Part shown: positions 45,381 to 55,539 of the stretch, in pieces
How the letters are laid out: each line of letters begins with the position of its first letter
How positions within the stretch are numbered: position 1 is the first letter of the stretch
Assembly (NCBI GenBank): GCA_947000775.1
Contig: CAMQGK010000516.1
Span: 2,346,001-2,410,000 of the forward strand
Direction: 5' to 3'
Length of the DNA: 64,000 nt
Source: Pterois miles
Lineage: Eukaryota > Chordata > Actinopteri > Perciformes > Scorpaenidae
Notes under the pieces: model-generated
Database searches by the model: none
What the model saw: the letters and a program-made list of their open reading frames with translations, nothing else
What the model was told of the DNA's origin: nothing
Position numbers and translations under genes: made by a program

Positions 45381-46146
45381 ATCCAGAAGGGCAGCAGGTT
45401 CAGATGCTCCATGGTCCTCATTTTCACACAGGCCTCACGCTGCTCGGCAGTATTTCCTCTCTGAAATAACACAGAATACTTACTATAATATAATGACTTG
45501 TTAAGCATGAAGTTAGGACTTTATTCTCATAATATTACGACTTTATTCTCGTAATGTTACGACTTTATTCCTGAAATGCCAGATTTTTTTTTTCCTTCAG
45601 TGTGGCCCTAATACATAAAACACAGTCAAGTTTGACCCCTGAAATCTTCAATTAAACATGTAATGTTTCTACATGTAAAACTTGATGCTGTCCTGATGTT
45701 AAATGAATGTAGACTGTTCTGAATGTTTCTTCTTCTATTCTTCTTCTATTTAACATCATTAGGCTTTTAATTGGACAAACTAATCTTGATTAGGTAACCT
45801 AACTAACTAGCTACTAACTAACTTTACTGTATCAAGTTGGTTTTAATTAATTACCTTGTGTTGATTGTGTGTAATGTAAATACATATCCATATCATGTTT
45901 TTTTTTAATGTAGGATTAATCCATAAAAATGAAGCAATGCCGTTAAGTTAAAGTTACTTATTTCACAATTGTACAATGTACTTAAATCTATTGAGCAGAT
46001 AATTGATTTATTAAAACCTACTAAAAGCTGTGTGGATCCACTTGACGTAACAGAGTGTAGTAAATGGAACGAATCTTGCAGCTCAGGCGGATCTGAAACT
46101 AAAAGTCTCTCTCGGTGTGACGGTGAGAGCGACATGGACTGGCTTC
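45381..46146. other. Intronic stretch, nothing recognised
   Basis: Three CTTTATTC(T/C) plus (C/G)TAAT(A/G)TTACGA units at 45518-45570 form a short tandem repeat. The rest is AT-rich without features. Confidence 0.4.
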
Positions 46147-46482
46147 CCGTCCACGCCGTTTACCTGTCCACGCCGTTTACCTGTCCACGCCGTTTCTTAC
46201 CTGTCCACGCCGTTTACCTGTCCACGCCGGTTACCTGTCCACGCCGTTTACCTGTCCACGCCGGTTACCTGTCCACGCCGTTTACCTGTCCACGCCGTTT
46301 CCTGTCCACGTTTCTGTCCACGCCGTTACCTGTCCACGCCGGTTACCTGTCCACGCCGTTTACCTGTCCACGCCGTTTACCTGTCCACGCCGTTTACCTG
46401 TCCACGCTGTTCCAGGTTACCTGTCCACTCCCGTTACCTGTCCATGCCGTTTACCTGTCCATGCCGTTTACCTGTCCATGCT
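46147..46482 (+). repeat. Minisatellite, 17-bp CCACGCCGTTTACCTGT units
   Basis: About 20 units of CCACGCCGTTTACCTGT with GGTT and TTTCTT variants, drifting to CCATGCCG at the right end. Open frames of 175 codons in two frames are carried by this array (YLSTPFTCPRR-like peptides) and are not supported as genes. Confidence 0.93.
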
Positions 46483-46980
46483 GTGGTCTCAGGTGAGTTC
46501 AGCTCCCAGTGGACTGCACTATGTGGACTACAGAGTAGACCCTGCTGTCCTTCAGACTGTGCTGGTCCTGACCTGCTGGGCTGTACTGGCAAATCCACAT
46601 TTTCATTCAAGTATCTTCATATTCTTCCTGTCTGTGCCGTTTAGAGCTAAATCTATAAGTCCTATACATTTAAGTGAATATTTATTTTTGACATATTTGT
46701 TTTAAATTATTTTTTCCACCTATCATGAGCCAGATACAAGCAATATATATATTAACCATATTATTGTATAACTATATATTATCCATAAATAATCCATCTT
46801 ACACAGATACAGTCTTTATATGATGACATGCAGAGACAGCCAAATAACGAAATCATTTTAAAATACACTCAATATTTCAATACACATAAAACATTTAAAA
46901 TATAGTGGTGTGGTGGGGGGGCAAAATGAAGTCAGTTCTTAAAGAAAACAAAATAAATAATAAATCATAATGTTAACAAT

Positions 46981-47008
46981 AGTAAAATAAATCTAGGTAC
47001 ACAAAATA

Positions 47009-47046
<38 letters not shown>

Positions 47047-47151
47047 TAATAATAAATCTAGGTACACAAAATAAATAAAATAATAATAATAATAATAATA
47101 ATCATAATATTAACAATAATAATAAATCTAGGTACACAAAATAAATAATAA

Positions 47152-47186
<35 letters not shown>

Positions 47187-47208
47187 TAATAATAAATCTA
47201 GGTACACA
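46981..47208 (+). repeat. AAT-based compound repeat
   Basis: AAT trinucleotide arrays alternate with the spacer AATCTAGGTACACAAAATAA, which recurs four times, giving a higher-order repeat of about 60 to 75 bases. Confidence 0.92.
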
Positions 47209-47844
47209 GCTAACAACAAGCAACTCGCTGTAATGAACTCTGCTTCTTGTATTCTGTAATACCAGCCAACAGTTGTAAAATTCTGTTATTCATGACTTCA
47301 CGTTCATTGAACAGAAACCGATATTGATAGTCAATGTTGATTAGGTGTAAATGAAAATGCACATCAGATTATTAATTTTCCAAAAACATGTTGCAAAGCC
47401 AGACCTTTCTACTACCTAAATACTGTCTGCAGGTCCTCTTCCATCACCTCGTGGGTATGTGCCCTCTGAGGTGTTTAACGTAGAGTTACTACATTTGAGC
47501 TGTTCAGTTTTAGTTTTGCTTTCACGTCACCACGATGTGGCGAACTACAGTAGACGACACACCTACATCTTCTCGTCTCCACCTACGTCAGCTACGTCTC
47601 CCTAGACTGTGAGCTTGTACTTATCTGCTGTGGAGACTCTCGGACATGTTGTCCAGCTCAGCTAACCACCTTCAGCAGGTGAGAAGCAAGACACTGGGAC
47701 TTAATGAGGTCTTCACAGTATTTACTGAGACAAACTGAAACCTACCATGTACATTTACTACCACTGGACAACTTTACTACAAGTTTCTCCTCTACTCAAC
47801 ACCTGTCTGTTAACTGAGAGCATTCACTCTTTCTCACTCTCCCT
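47209..47844. other. Intronic stretch, nothing recognised
   Basis: No supported feature. Confidence 0.4.
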
Positions 47845-47886
47845 CCTCTTTCTCTCTCTCTTCTTCTTCTTCTTCTTCTTCTTCAG
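47845..47886. repeat. Pyrimidine tract with (TTC)n
   Basis: TCTCTCTC followed by about eight TTC units and CAG. It resembles a strong 3' splice site, but no supported exon follows. Confidence 0.85.
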
Positions 47887-47976
47887 AGCGCAGTGCTGCT
47901 GGCGTCCCGTTCTGTCAGAAAGGGCCTTGAAGGGCCAGGACTGGACCAATCATGGTTCACAATCAGGTTTTAGAAG

Positions 47977-48076
47977 AGTGTGGGCGGGGCTAGGGGTGTG
48001 GGGGCGGGGCTAGGGGTGTGGGGGCGGGGTTAGGGGTGTGGGCGGGGCTATGAGTGTGGGGGCGGGGCTAGGAATG
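47977..48076 (+). repeat. G-rich minisatellite, GGGGCGGGGCTAGGGGTGTG
   Basis: Five tandem copies of a 20-base unit with GGGGCGGGG (a GC-box-like word) and TAGGGGTGTG. G-quadruplex-prone. Sp1-type binding is conceivable but not shown. Confidence 0.92.
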
Positions 48077-48084
48077 TTCCTTTT

Positions 48085-48275
48085 TAACACTCATGCTTTC
48101 AACAACCCGTTAAGAACTGTTTCTTCCAAAAAGGGTTCTTTGGATGAAAATGCTTCTTAATGGAACTGGTCTTACAAAGAACCCTTGAAAACCCTCTTCA
48201 GAAGCAAATGGTTCTTGGCAGAACCTCAGCCCGGAAGAACCCGTTTAGAACCCTTATTTCTAATGTATCCCTGTG
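48085..48275. repeat. Inverted-repeat-rich MITE-like segment
   Basis: Contains AAGGGTTCTT, ACAAAGAACCCTT, AATGGTTCTTGG and TTAGAACCCTTATTTC, with GGTTCT and AGAACC words on both strands. The ends can pair into a long hairpin, typical of a foldback or MITE element seen in many vertebrates. Boundaries uncertain. Confidence 0.5.
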
Positions 48276-49735
48276 AGATACATGCCACCATGGATGTATT
48301 CACTGACATTATATTCTAGGCGTGTGGGTGTGACTGTGCCTGGATACAGTTGCTGTGTGATTTTTGCTGTTGAAATGTGTTTAAAGGCCTGATGCATGCA
48401 CTGTATGTGTGTGTTTAGTGGAAACACACACATACACTAATACAGTAATACACAACCCATCGGTTCCCTCCTCTCCTCTGGTCCTCTAAACCACTGATCT
48501 ACCTCTAAAGCTCCTCTTTAAACCACCTCCTCTGTCTCCTGCATCTCAAACCACTGATGTACAGTTAAAGCTCTTTTTCCACCAGTAAAGCTCTGCATCT
48601 ACCTCAAAAGTTTTCCCAAACTCTCCACCTCTAAACTTCATCCACAGCTTCATGCTGAGACCTGGGGATGCAGCACTTTAACCCATGAGGATGATGGCCA
48701 AAACAGTGAAAATAGACCGGCCTGTCCTTCCTCTACTTCTAAGCCTCCTCCGTCTCTAATCCGTGTCCCCTGCCTCCATGGTTGGTTTTGAAACCTCAAA
48801 TTCTACATTTTGGCTGTCGCCATTTTGTTGTTGTGGAACCAGAAATGACACGAGAGGGCGGAGCTAAGAACAGCAATGCTGAAGAAGATATGTTAGGCAA
48901 CCAAAGTGTCATAATTAACTTTCATGAACTGAGGACACACTGTGAGGGTTAGACTTTGCTGTCAGCTCCCAGACCGGACAACGCTGTGGTAGTGACCTGT
49001 CAATCACTCTTTTATGGTGTATCTGACTCTAAATGGGACCAAAATTTACCAAATGAACATCATTCTGTGTTGAAGAAGACTTGAAAGTAATGATTGAGAC
49101 CATAAGCTGATGTTGGCCCTTGTGCTCAGTAGTGTGAAATGAAGCACTGATATACAGTAAAGCAGCTCACTGGAGTCCTCACATCTGAATGCTGATTGTC
49201 ACATGAACTGACCATATATAATATCTAGAAGATGTGTGGATATTATTTTATTTTCTCTGGCGTTTTGGAGAGGAATGACAGTTTGGAGACTGATCCCATT
49301 CTGTTTCATATTTTTTAGTTTTTCCCAGCTGAAATGAAATGGTGGGCTGTTCAAAGTAGTCAGGAACAAGGCCAGCAGTAAGAGAGCTGTTCAAGTCTGA
49401 ATCTAGCCAGCTGTTGTCTTTCCCCTCCTTTAACATCACTGAGTCATCTCCTACCATTACAGATAGATATTTACAGATAGATATTTACATCTCTATAAAT
49501 GAATTCGTCTCAATGGCATTATAGTATTTTTCATTATTTGTTGCAAGATCCTGGTTTACTGTCTGATAATGTTACTGACTGACTGTCAGATTATTCTTCC
49601 CTCTGTATCCCATTCGGATGAAGAAACTGTTCCAGAATTATCAATATTTTGCTAAATATACAATTTCACAAGTTTTCATCAAGTACTGACTTTTTTTTAC
49701 CTACGTGTCTTCATTCTTCGACTCTGTCTGTTTAG
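48276..49735. other. End of the long ntrk3 intron
   Basis: Contains several similar phrases about AAACCACTGAT and CTAAAGCTC near 48490-48610, suggesting a short diverged local duplication. The last bases (TTCTTCGACTCTGTCTGTTTAG) form the 3' splice site for the exon at 49736. Confidence 0.5.
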
Positions 49736-49924
49736 GACCTGTAGCAGTGATAAGCGGTGAGGAAGACTCTGCCAGTCCTCTTCATCACGTGAACCATGGG
49801 ATAATCAGTCCTTGTACGCTGGACTCCGGGCCGGACGCTGTGGTGATTGGTATGACCAGGATCCCGGTCATAGAGAACCCACAGTACTTCAGACATGGAC
49901 ACAACTGTAACAAACCCACCACCT
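49736..49924 (+). CDS. ntrk3: ntrk3 (TrkC) intracellular juxtamembrane exon with Shc site
   Basis: A 189-nt exon between TCTGTTTAG and the donor GTAAGT. With the G from the transmembrane exon it reads GPVAVISGEEDSASPLHHVN, then HGIISPCTLDSGPDAVVIGM and TRIPVIENPQYFRHGHNC, ending NKPTT. It is very close to other vertebrate TrkC sequences. NPQY is the phosphotyrosine motif that recruits Shc and FRS2 after neurotrophin-3 binding, leading to Ras-MAPK and PI3K signalling. The exon enters and leaves in phase 1 and its length is a multiple of three. Differences from mammals include a cysteine in SPCTLD and the NKPTT ending. In mammals this exon is shared by the full-length and the kinase-lacking isoforms. 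Confidence 0.97.
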
Positions 49925-50096
49925 GTAAGTACCGACATCTAAATGGACCCACACACTGTGCAGGTGTTGGAATATGTAGTATGTTTATGGATCACTTTCA
50001 GTTTTCACACTTTTTATAAAATAAATGGACAGAGAGCAGATTAGTACAGCTAGTTAGTGATATCTAATGTCACATCCCTCACATTGATTCCTGCAG

Positions 50097-50137
50097 CAAG
50101 ACAACACAGAGGACGTCCTCTGGGAAAAGGGAAACAG
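50097..50137 (+). CDS. Candidate cryptic ntrk3 exon (weak)
   Basis: CCTGCAG with a moderate pyrimidine tract precedes CAAGACAACACAGAGGACGT, and GTCAGC (a weak donor) follows at 50138. Joined to the exon at 49736-49924 (phase 1) it would read SRQHRGRPLGKGKQ. If it is terminal and not spliced, the frame runs on as VSIFVIHKKYL to a TAA at 50171-50173, giving a kinase-less receptor with a short basic tail. It lies only 172 bases after the juxtamembrane exon. No homologue is known to me and the splice sites are mediocre, so this is a hypothesis. Confidence 0.2.
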
Positions 50138-50173
50138 GTCAGCATCTTTGTCATCCACAAAAAATACCTTTAA

Positions 50174-50629
50174 ACTAGACCAGAAAGTACACTCACACTG
50201 GTTTGGTTCGGTCAGTCCAACTTTATGTTGGCAGGCTGGCTTTCAAACTTTGGTACGGACCAAACAACAAGACCAAGCAAAGGATCAAATTCAGCTGTGG
50301 CGCAAAATCAAATTGGACCAGTGTCTAAACTGAGACTGTGTATGTGAGACATCAGTAGGATTTCAAATGCCAAACTACTAATACACTACTATTATACCAT
50401 CTATGAAACGGTAGAACTACCACAGAGGAGCTGAGCTAACAGAGAGAAAGTGAAAACATGATAAACCGGAGGGCTGCTGTGTTGGTGTCCTACTCTACAC
50501 TGTGTATTTCTGTAGTCAAACATGGTGGTCGCTCCTCATACAGTACTTCTTCCTCTTTCTGCCTGTTCAACATCATTTATGTGTCATGTAGTTTCAGCAC
50601 ATTCTCATCCCAACTCGTCACATGCTTGT
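50174..50629. other. Intronic stretch, nothing recognised
   Basis: No supported feature. Confidence 0.4.
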
Positions 50630-51135
50630 CACACCGGGGTACCAAACAGGTTTGGACTCACAAGCAAAACTCATTCACAGGACAGTTGCAAAAATCAGCG
50701 TCTTTAATAACAAAAACAGGTCGGTACACGGTAGAGCAATTATCAGCAAACAAATCCAAATCGGCAGACTAAGGGCAACGTCAAAAAACAAGCAGAGACT
50801 CAAACAGGGAATATCAAAAACACGGGAAGATCGCTGGGACGCACTTACTAGAAGAGACGAACTGGCCCAGAGGGAAGCACACATTAAACACTAGTGAGGG
50901 GAGGGACTGACGATGCACAGGTGGACTCAATCAGGGCGGGGAGAAGACCATCAGAACCAGGCGAATGGTGCTGGAACTGGGTCAGAGGGAGGTGCTCAAA
51001 GGTGCAGGCGGGAAGCATGCAAACAGGAAGTGAAGTGACCTGAAATGAGAAAGGATGTTAGACTACAAAATAAAAGAGGAAACGCAGAACATGCAAACAG
51101 AAACAAACAAAACCTAAGACCTGACATTCCTGACA
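50630..51135 (-). mobile_element. Interspersed repeat, class unknown
   Basis: Phrases such as GTCTTTAATAACAAAAACAG, CAGAGACTCAAACAGGGAAT, AAACAGGAAGTGAAGTGACC and AAACAAAACCTAAGACCTGA are typical wording of a fish repeat whose complement ends in ...TTTGTTATTAAAGAC. No coding capacity. Related 3'-end wording appears at 63290-63470. Confidence 0.45.
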
Positions 51136-51224
51136 AAGCTGACACTCAGACCCTCAGCGTCACCGTTCGGTCACTGTTAACACCAGCTCAGCTTTTTAAA
51201 TAAAAAAAAATTAACACTGTTAAT

Positions 51225-51268
<44 letters not shown>
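51225..51268. repeat. (AC)n microsatellite
   Basis: About 21 CA units. Confidence 0.97.
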
Positions 51269-51272
<4 letters not shown>

Positions 51273-51274
51273 CA

Positions 51275-51520
51275 CTTGCTTAGGTTTAGGCAACACAATC
51301 ACTTAAATAGTGTTGGGAAAAAACGACATGATTGTACTAAAAATTACTGTTTGTACACTGACAATGAGATTTAACATTGTGAACACGGGACACAAAGAGC
51401 GGCTAACTGGACATGAACAGTGGTGTCTTGGATGAAAGCCCTGGGCTGTTGGACCCACCCACCCCCCTCTCAACAACCCGCGGATGGGTTTACACCGTAG
51501 TCAGCTGAAAGCCTGGTGTA
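51275..51520 (-). mobile_element. Dispersed MITE-like repeat, copy 6
   Basis: CTTGCTTAGGTTTAGGCAAC then ACAATCACTTAAATAGTG, and later GGATGGGTTTACACCG, which corresponds to the inverse of GTGTAAACCCATCC in copy 1. This copy is therefore fairly complete and inverted. Confidence 0.6.
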
Positions 51521-52176
51521 TTCCTACCAGTGGTGGCTGGTGACTCAAAGTAGGAACACAACCCATGGTGTCATGTCATTTAATGTAGTCATGTCTCTTA
51601 TTTTACACTCGCACCTCCATTTTAATATGGACTCAGTGCTGCTGGATATATAGTATGTGGTGCGGGCTGACCCACGCCGGACTACAGTGGCGTGTGGTGG
51701 CAGATTGCTGTAAGGGTCCTTCAGGGCTGCTACAACAAGCTAACTGTTGTGTTCACTGACCGTAGCTAGTAGTGGCTAGCTACAGCTCAATATAAAGGTC
51801 CAAATAAAAAAGGATTTGTTTTGTTATGTTTTTATAAGTAGTCACAAGTTGCACGTTATAATTCATTTCCATTTTGTTGACCGGCTGAAGATGACATTTG
51901 GACATCATCATTGGACCAACTCACTGTCAACGTGTATTCTGCTGGTTGTTGATTGGTAACAAGCTAAGGGAGGATGACCTCCCACGGAGCATCATTTGAC
52001 ATGTTTTGACCAATCACAAACAAGCATTAAAAAAATGGAAGACATTGAAGTGATGCTAGAAGAGGTGCTGCTGTCCTCCGTTTGCCTCCGTTTGAGACAT
52101 TGTGTGCCGTCATCAGCTCAGCCATGAGAGGAATATCTTCCTCCTCACTTCCTCCGTCACCATCAGCAGACTGAGT
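51521..52176. other. Intronic stretch, nothing recognised
   Basis: No supported feature. Confidence 0.4.
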
Positions 52177-52254
52177 GCTAGCCTAGCGTTAGCTAGCCTA
52201 GCGTTAGCTAGCCTAGCGTTAGCTAGCCTAGCGTTAGCTAGCCTAGCGTTAGCC
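52177..52254 (+). repeat. Minisatellite, 15-bp GCTAGCCTAGCGTTA units
   Basis: Five tandem copies. Each holds a NheI-like GCTAGC palindrome. Related in wording (GCGTTAGC, GCTAAC) to the arrays at 25364 and 34955. Confidence 0.93.
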
Positions 52255-53054
52255 GGTCGTCCGACCGACTCAGAGCGGCCGTCTCCTCATCACCTGCTAG
52301 GGTGAAATAATCTGAAATGAAGTCCAGCTGTTGAGCCACATCACTAAACAGCTGTCTTCTGGGAAAATCTTTACAACAACGTTACATTTAAGAGCCTCAA
52401 AACCATATTTATCATTTGAATTTTTCAAATGTCTGTTGGAATCTGCTGGATTCTCCACATTTCATTCAGTTCATTTCATGGAAACCGTCGGCCCCAAGGT
52501 CTAATTCCTTCAGATTTACTGCCACGGTAAACAGGGCTGCACCAAGCGTTTGCTTTTGTTTTGTTTGTTTGTTTGTTTTTGTCGTGCATTTGTACTTCTA
52601 TTAAGGTTTGTGAATAGAATTTAAATGTTTGTCATCATATTATAATATTTCATGATTTTATGAGGAAATATGATTTTGTGTTCATGTAGTTATATAAATG
52701 TAATTTATGGTGCTGTTGGATTGGTGCAAGGCCTCCCGACTCACACTGTGGCTGAGCCTCCATTTGTACGCTGCGAACATAAGCACAAGACTTTTACGAC
52801 ACTTGTGCTGAGATCTGTCTGTAGGTTGTCCTCACTGTGCCTCCATACGGCCTCTGGCAGTCAGCAGGAGCACCCAGTGATTTGAAGGGAAACATTGCTA
52901 GACTACATATACATACCGCATTATACATGAAAAGTCAACCTCTGACTGACTGACTGACCAAAACTGCAGCACTGTCAGCACTTGTTGCTGTAACAGAGCT
53001 CAGAGCAGCACTGATCAACAGCCCATGTGAACCCTGCAGCTCATCATCTACATC
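52255..53054. other. Intronic stretch, nothing recognised
   Basis: No supported feature. Confidence 0.4.
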
Positions 53055-53655
53055 TGGACCAGTCCTTCAGGCTCCTGCCTCCGACCTGGCTGCTACAGCC
53101 AGTCCCCTCTGACCTGGGGATTAAAATCAGGCCATCCTTCAGGCCCCCCCCTGCCTGCTACAGCCAGTCACACCTCTTCTCTGGGTGGATTAAAACTCAG
53201 GTCCAGTCCTTCAGGCTACCTGCCTCTGACCTGGCTGCTACAGCCAGTCACACCTCTTCTCTGGGTGGATTAAAACTCAGGTCCAGTCCTTCAGGCTACC
53301 TGCCTCTGACCTGGCTGCTACAGCCAATCACACCTCTTCGCTGGGTGGATTAAAACTCAGGTCCAGTCCTTCAGGCTACCTGCCTCCGACCTGGCTGGAA
53401 ACCCACCCCCCTCTGGGGGAAAACCGACCCCCCGCCCCCCCCCCCCTACAGCCAGTCACACCTCTTCTCTGGGTGGATTAAAACTCAGGTCCAGTCCTTC
53501 AGGCTACCTGCCTCCGACCTGGCTGCTACAGCCAATCACACCTCTTCTCTGGGTGGATTAAAACTCAGGCCAGTCCTTCAGGCTACCTGCCTCTGACCTG
53601 GCTGCTACAGCCAGTCACACCTCTTCTCTGGGTGGATTAAAACTCAGGTCCAGTT
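53055..53655 (+). repeat. Minisatellite, 80-bp units
   Basis: About seven copies of an 80-base unit that includes GCTGCTACAGCCAGTCACAC, CTCTTCTCTGGGTGGATTAA and AACTCAGGTCCAGTCCTTCA. The first copy is diverged. One copy near 53395-53452 has an insertion rich in CCCCC and GGGGG that may be poor sequence. Confidence 0.93.
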
Positions 53656-53846
53656 GGCCAGTTAGTCTAACTCGTTTGGTGTTTGGTGGTTCGTTTGGTG
53701 TGAAAACTCTCTCTCCCTCCCTCCAGCAGTCTCTCCACCCTCCCACTGTCTCTATTGAACACAGACAGTATTCTGCTACAGCAGCAAAGAAAATCGCTTT
53801 TTGCCTTTACAGCCACATAAATCTCAGCAAATCCCCGGGAGACAAT

Positions 53847-53901
53847 ACACACACATGCACATGCACACACGCATGCATGCATGCACACACACGCACACAC
53901 C
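53847..53901. repeat. CA/TGCA compound microsatellite
   Basis: ACACACACATGCACATGCAC and GCATGCATGCATGCACACAC. Confidence 0.9.
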
Positions 53902-53989
53902 AAAACACTACTGATGTTGTTGCCAATGCCGATGCTGATCCATCTCAAGAGTCACCTTGTGTGATTATCACCCTATATATTTCTACTGG

Positions 53990-54091
53990 TGATGTTTGTG
54001 TGTGTGCGTGTGTGTGTGTAGGAGTGTGTGTGTGTAGGAGTGTGTGTGTGTGTGTATGTGTGTGTGTGTGTGTAGGAGTGTGTGTGTGTAG

Positions 54092-54135
<44 letters not shown>

Positions 54136-54274
54136 GAGAGTGTGTGTGTGTGTGTGTGTGTGTAGGTGTGTGTGTGTAGGAGTGTGTGTGTGTAGGAGTG
54201 TGTGTGTGTGTGTGTGTGTGTGTGTAGGTGTGTGTTTGTGTAGGTGTGTAGGTGTGTGTGTGTGTGTGTGTAGG

Positions 54275-54308
<34 letters not shown>

Positions 54309-54378
54309 GATGTGTGTGTGTGTGTGTGTGTGTGTAGGTGTGTGTTTGTGTAGGTGTGTAGGAGTGTGTGTGTGTGTG

Positions 54379-54413
<35 letters not shown>

Positions 54414-54608
54414 GAGTGTGTGTGTGTGTGTGTGTAGGTGTGTGTTTGTGTGTGTGTGTAGGTGTGTGTTTGTGTGTGTGTGTAGGTGTGTGTTTGTGTA
54501 GGTGTGTAGGTGTGTGTGTGTGTGTGTGTGTGTAGGAGTGTGTGTGTGTGTGTGTGTGTAGGTGTGTGTTTGTGTAGGTGTGTAGGTGTGTGTGTGTGTG
54601 TGTGTGTC
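53990..54608 (+). repeat. GT-based compound minisatellite
   Basis: About 600 bases of GT repeats punctuated by TAGGAG, TAGGTG and TTTGTG words, in a pattern with units such as GTGTAGGTGTGTGTTTGTGT that recur. Alternating purine-pyrimidine sequence of this length favours Z-DNA. Frames rich in VCVCVC are artefacts. Confidence 0.96.
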
Positions 54609-54924
54609 TCAGCGGTGTTTCTTCCTCTCGTGTTTAATCATTAATCATCATCATCATCATCTCCACGGTGAGCTCATGCACAGCTCACTAGTACACACAC
54701 AAAGAATAAATGTATTTCTCTGCTTGTTATAAAGCAATCCCAGTTTATCTATTATTAAGCTGATTTCACACATCTGTCACCACTGAATTCACTTTTTCAA
54801 CTCGTCTCACAGTCAGCACAACTCAGGTCAATGAGGACTAAACTGTGGATCACTTTTTATGCTTTGACACAAAATGTATTCAATAACACTAAACTAATCC
54901 ACCACTAAACTTCTGTGTGATAGA

Positions 54925-55165
54925 TAAGATCAGATATTCCTTTATTAATCCCACAGTGGAGAAATTTACAGTACATTATACTCAAAGTACTCGTTTACAT
55001 GCCATTGTCGCAAGCAAACACAAAATGACTGTAAATTATTAAATTAAACCTAAACGTGCTATAGTCTGATACATCTACAGCAGGGAGTCCAGCTCAGCTT
55101 CATCCTGGACCAGCTCAGCTTCATGGTTCCCCTCAAAGGGCCGGTTGTAAGTGTAAGACTATATA
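54925..55165 (-). mobile_element. Retroelement 3' tail, inverted copy
   Basis: AGATATTCCTTTATTAATCC then CACAGTGGAGAAATTTACAG, complement of the tail at 19120-19180. The adjoining bases up to about 55165 (CAGCAGGGAGTCCAGCTCAG) probably belong to the same element body. Confidence 0.65.
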
Positions 55166-55539
55166 AATATATCTACTCTTGATCATATTACTAAATTGCC
55201 TCTGCATTTGATTATTATTGGTTTTAGTAATAATTTATTTAATAACTAGCTCTGAAAGCAGAGGTCTAGGAAAATCATTGCAAGCAGATATATTGTACAG
55301 TTAATTTAAAAAAATGACTTCAGTAACAAAAACACATGCTTGTGCATCAATATATATGTATTACTACAAAATACTGTTTGTGGGCACACACTCACATTTC
55401 TATGTGTTATTGTAACATAAACATCATGAAGTTATGAGATTAAGGAACCTTCATCATTTCTCATCCATCAAAGATCAAAATAATTCTCAAGTGAAATAAT
55501 AAAGGTCTTTTTTACCATCACACAAATATTATCGAACCC
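55166..55539. other. Intronic stretch, nothing recognised
   Basis: AT-rich, no supported feature. Confidence 0.4.

Larger units (their letters stand above)
9835..49735 (+). other. ntrk3: ntrk3 intron, 39901 bases
   Basis: Very long intron between the transmembrane and intracellular juxtamembrane exons, with donor GTAAGA and acceptor TCTGTTTAG. It is filled with truncated LINEs on both strands, one SINE, a gypsy fragment, several DNA transposon relics and many tandem repeats, listed separately. I see no nested protein-coding gene. Stretches inside it not covered by other entries show only AT-rich or mixed sequence with short non-conserved ORFs. Confidence 0.85.

Noticed and set aside
45969..46644. 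Two overlapping 175-codon frames
   Set aside because: Carried by the 17-bp minisatellite; two frames open at once over the same bases and no domain.
47845..47890. Splice acceptor for an extra exon
   Set aside because: The pyrimidine tract and CAG are good, but the downstream frame leads into a G-rich minisatellite and does not resemble TrkC.
49705..50019. 104-codon open frame as a separate small gene
   Set aside because: It is the ntrk3 juxtamembrane exon plus flanking intron read through the donor site.
53676..54337. 167- and 79-codon frames rich in VCVC
   Set aside because: Translation of the GT array.
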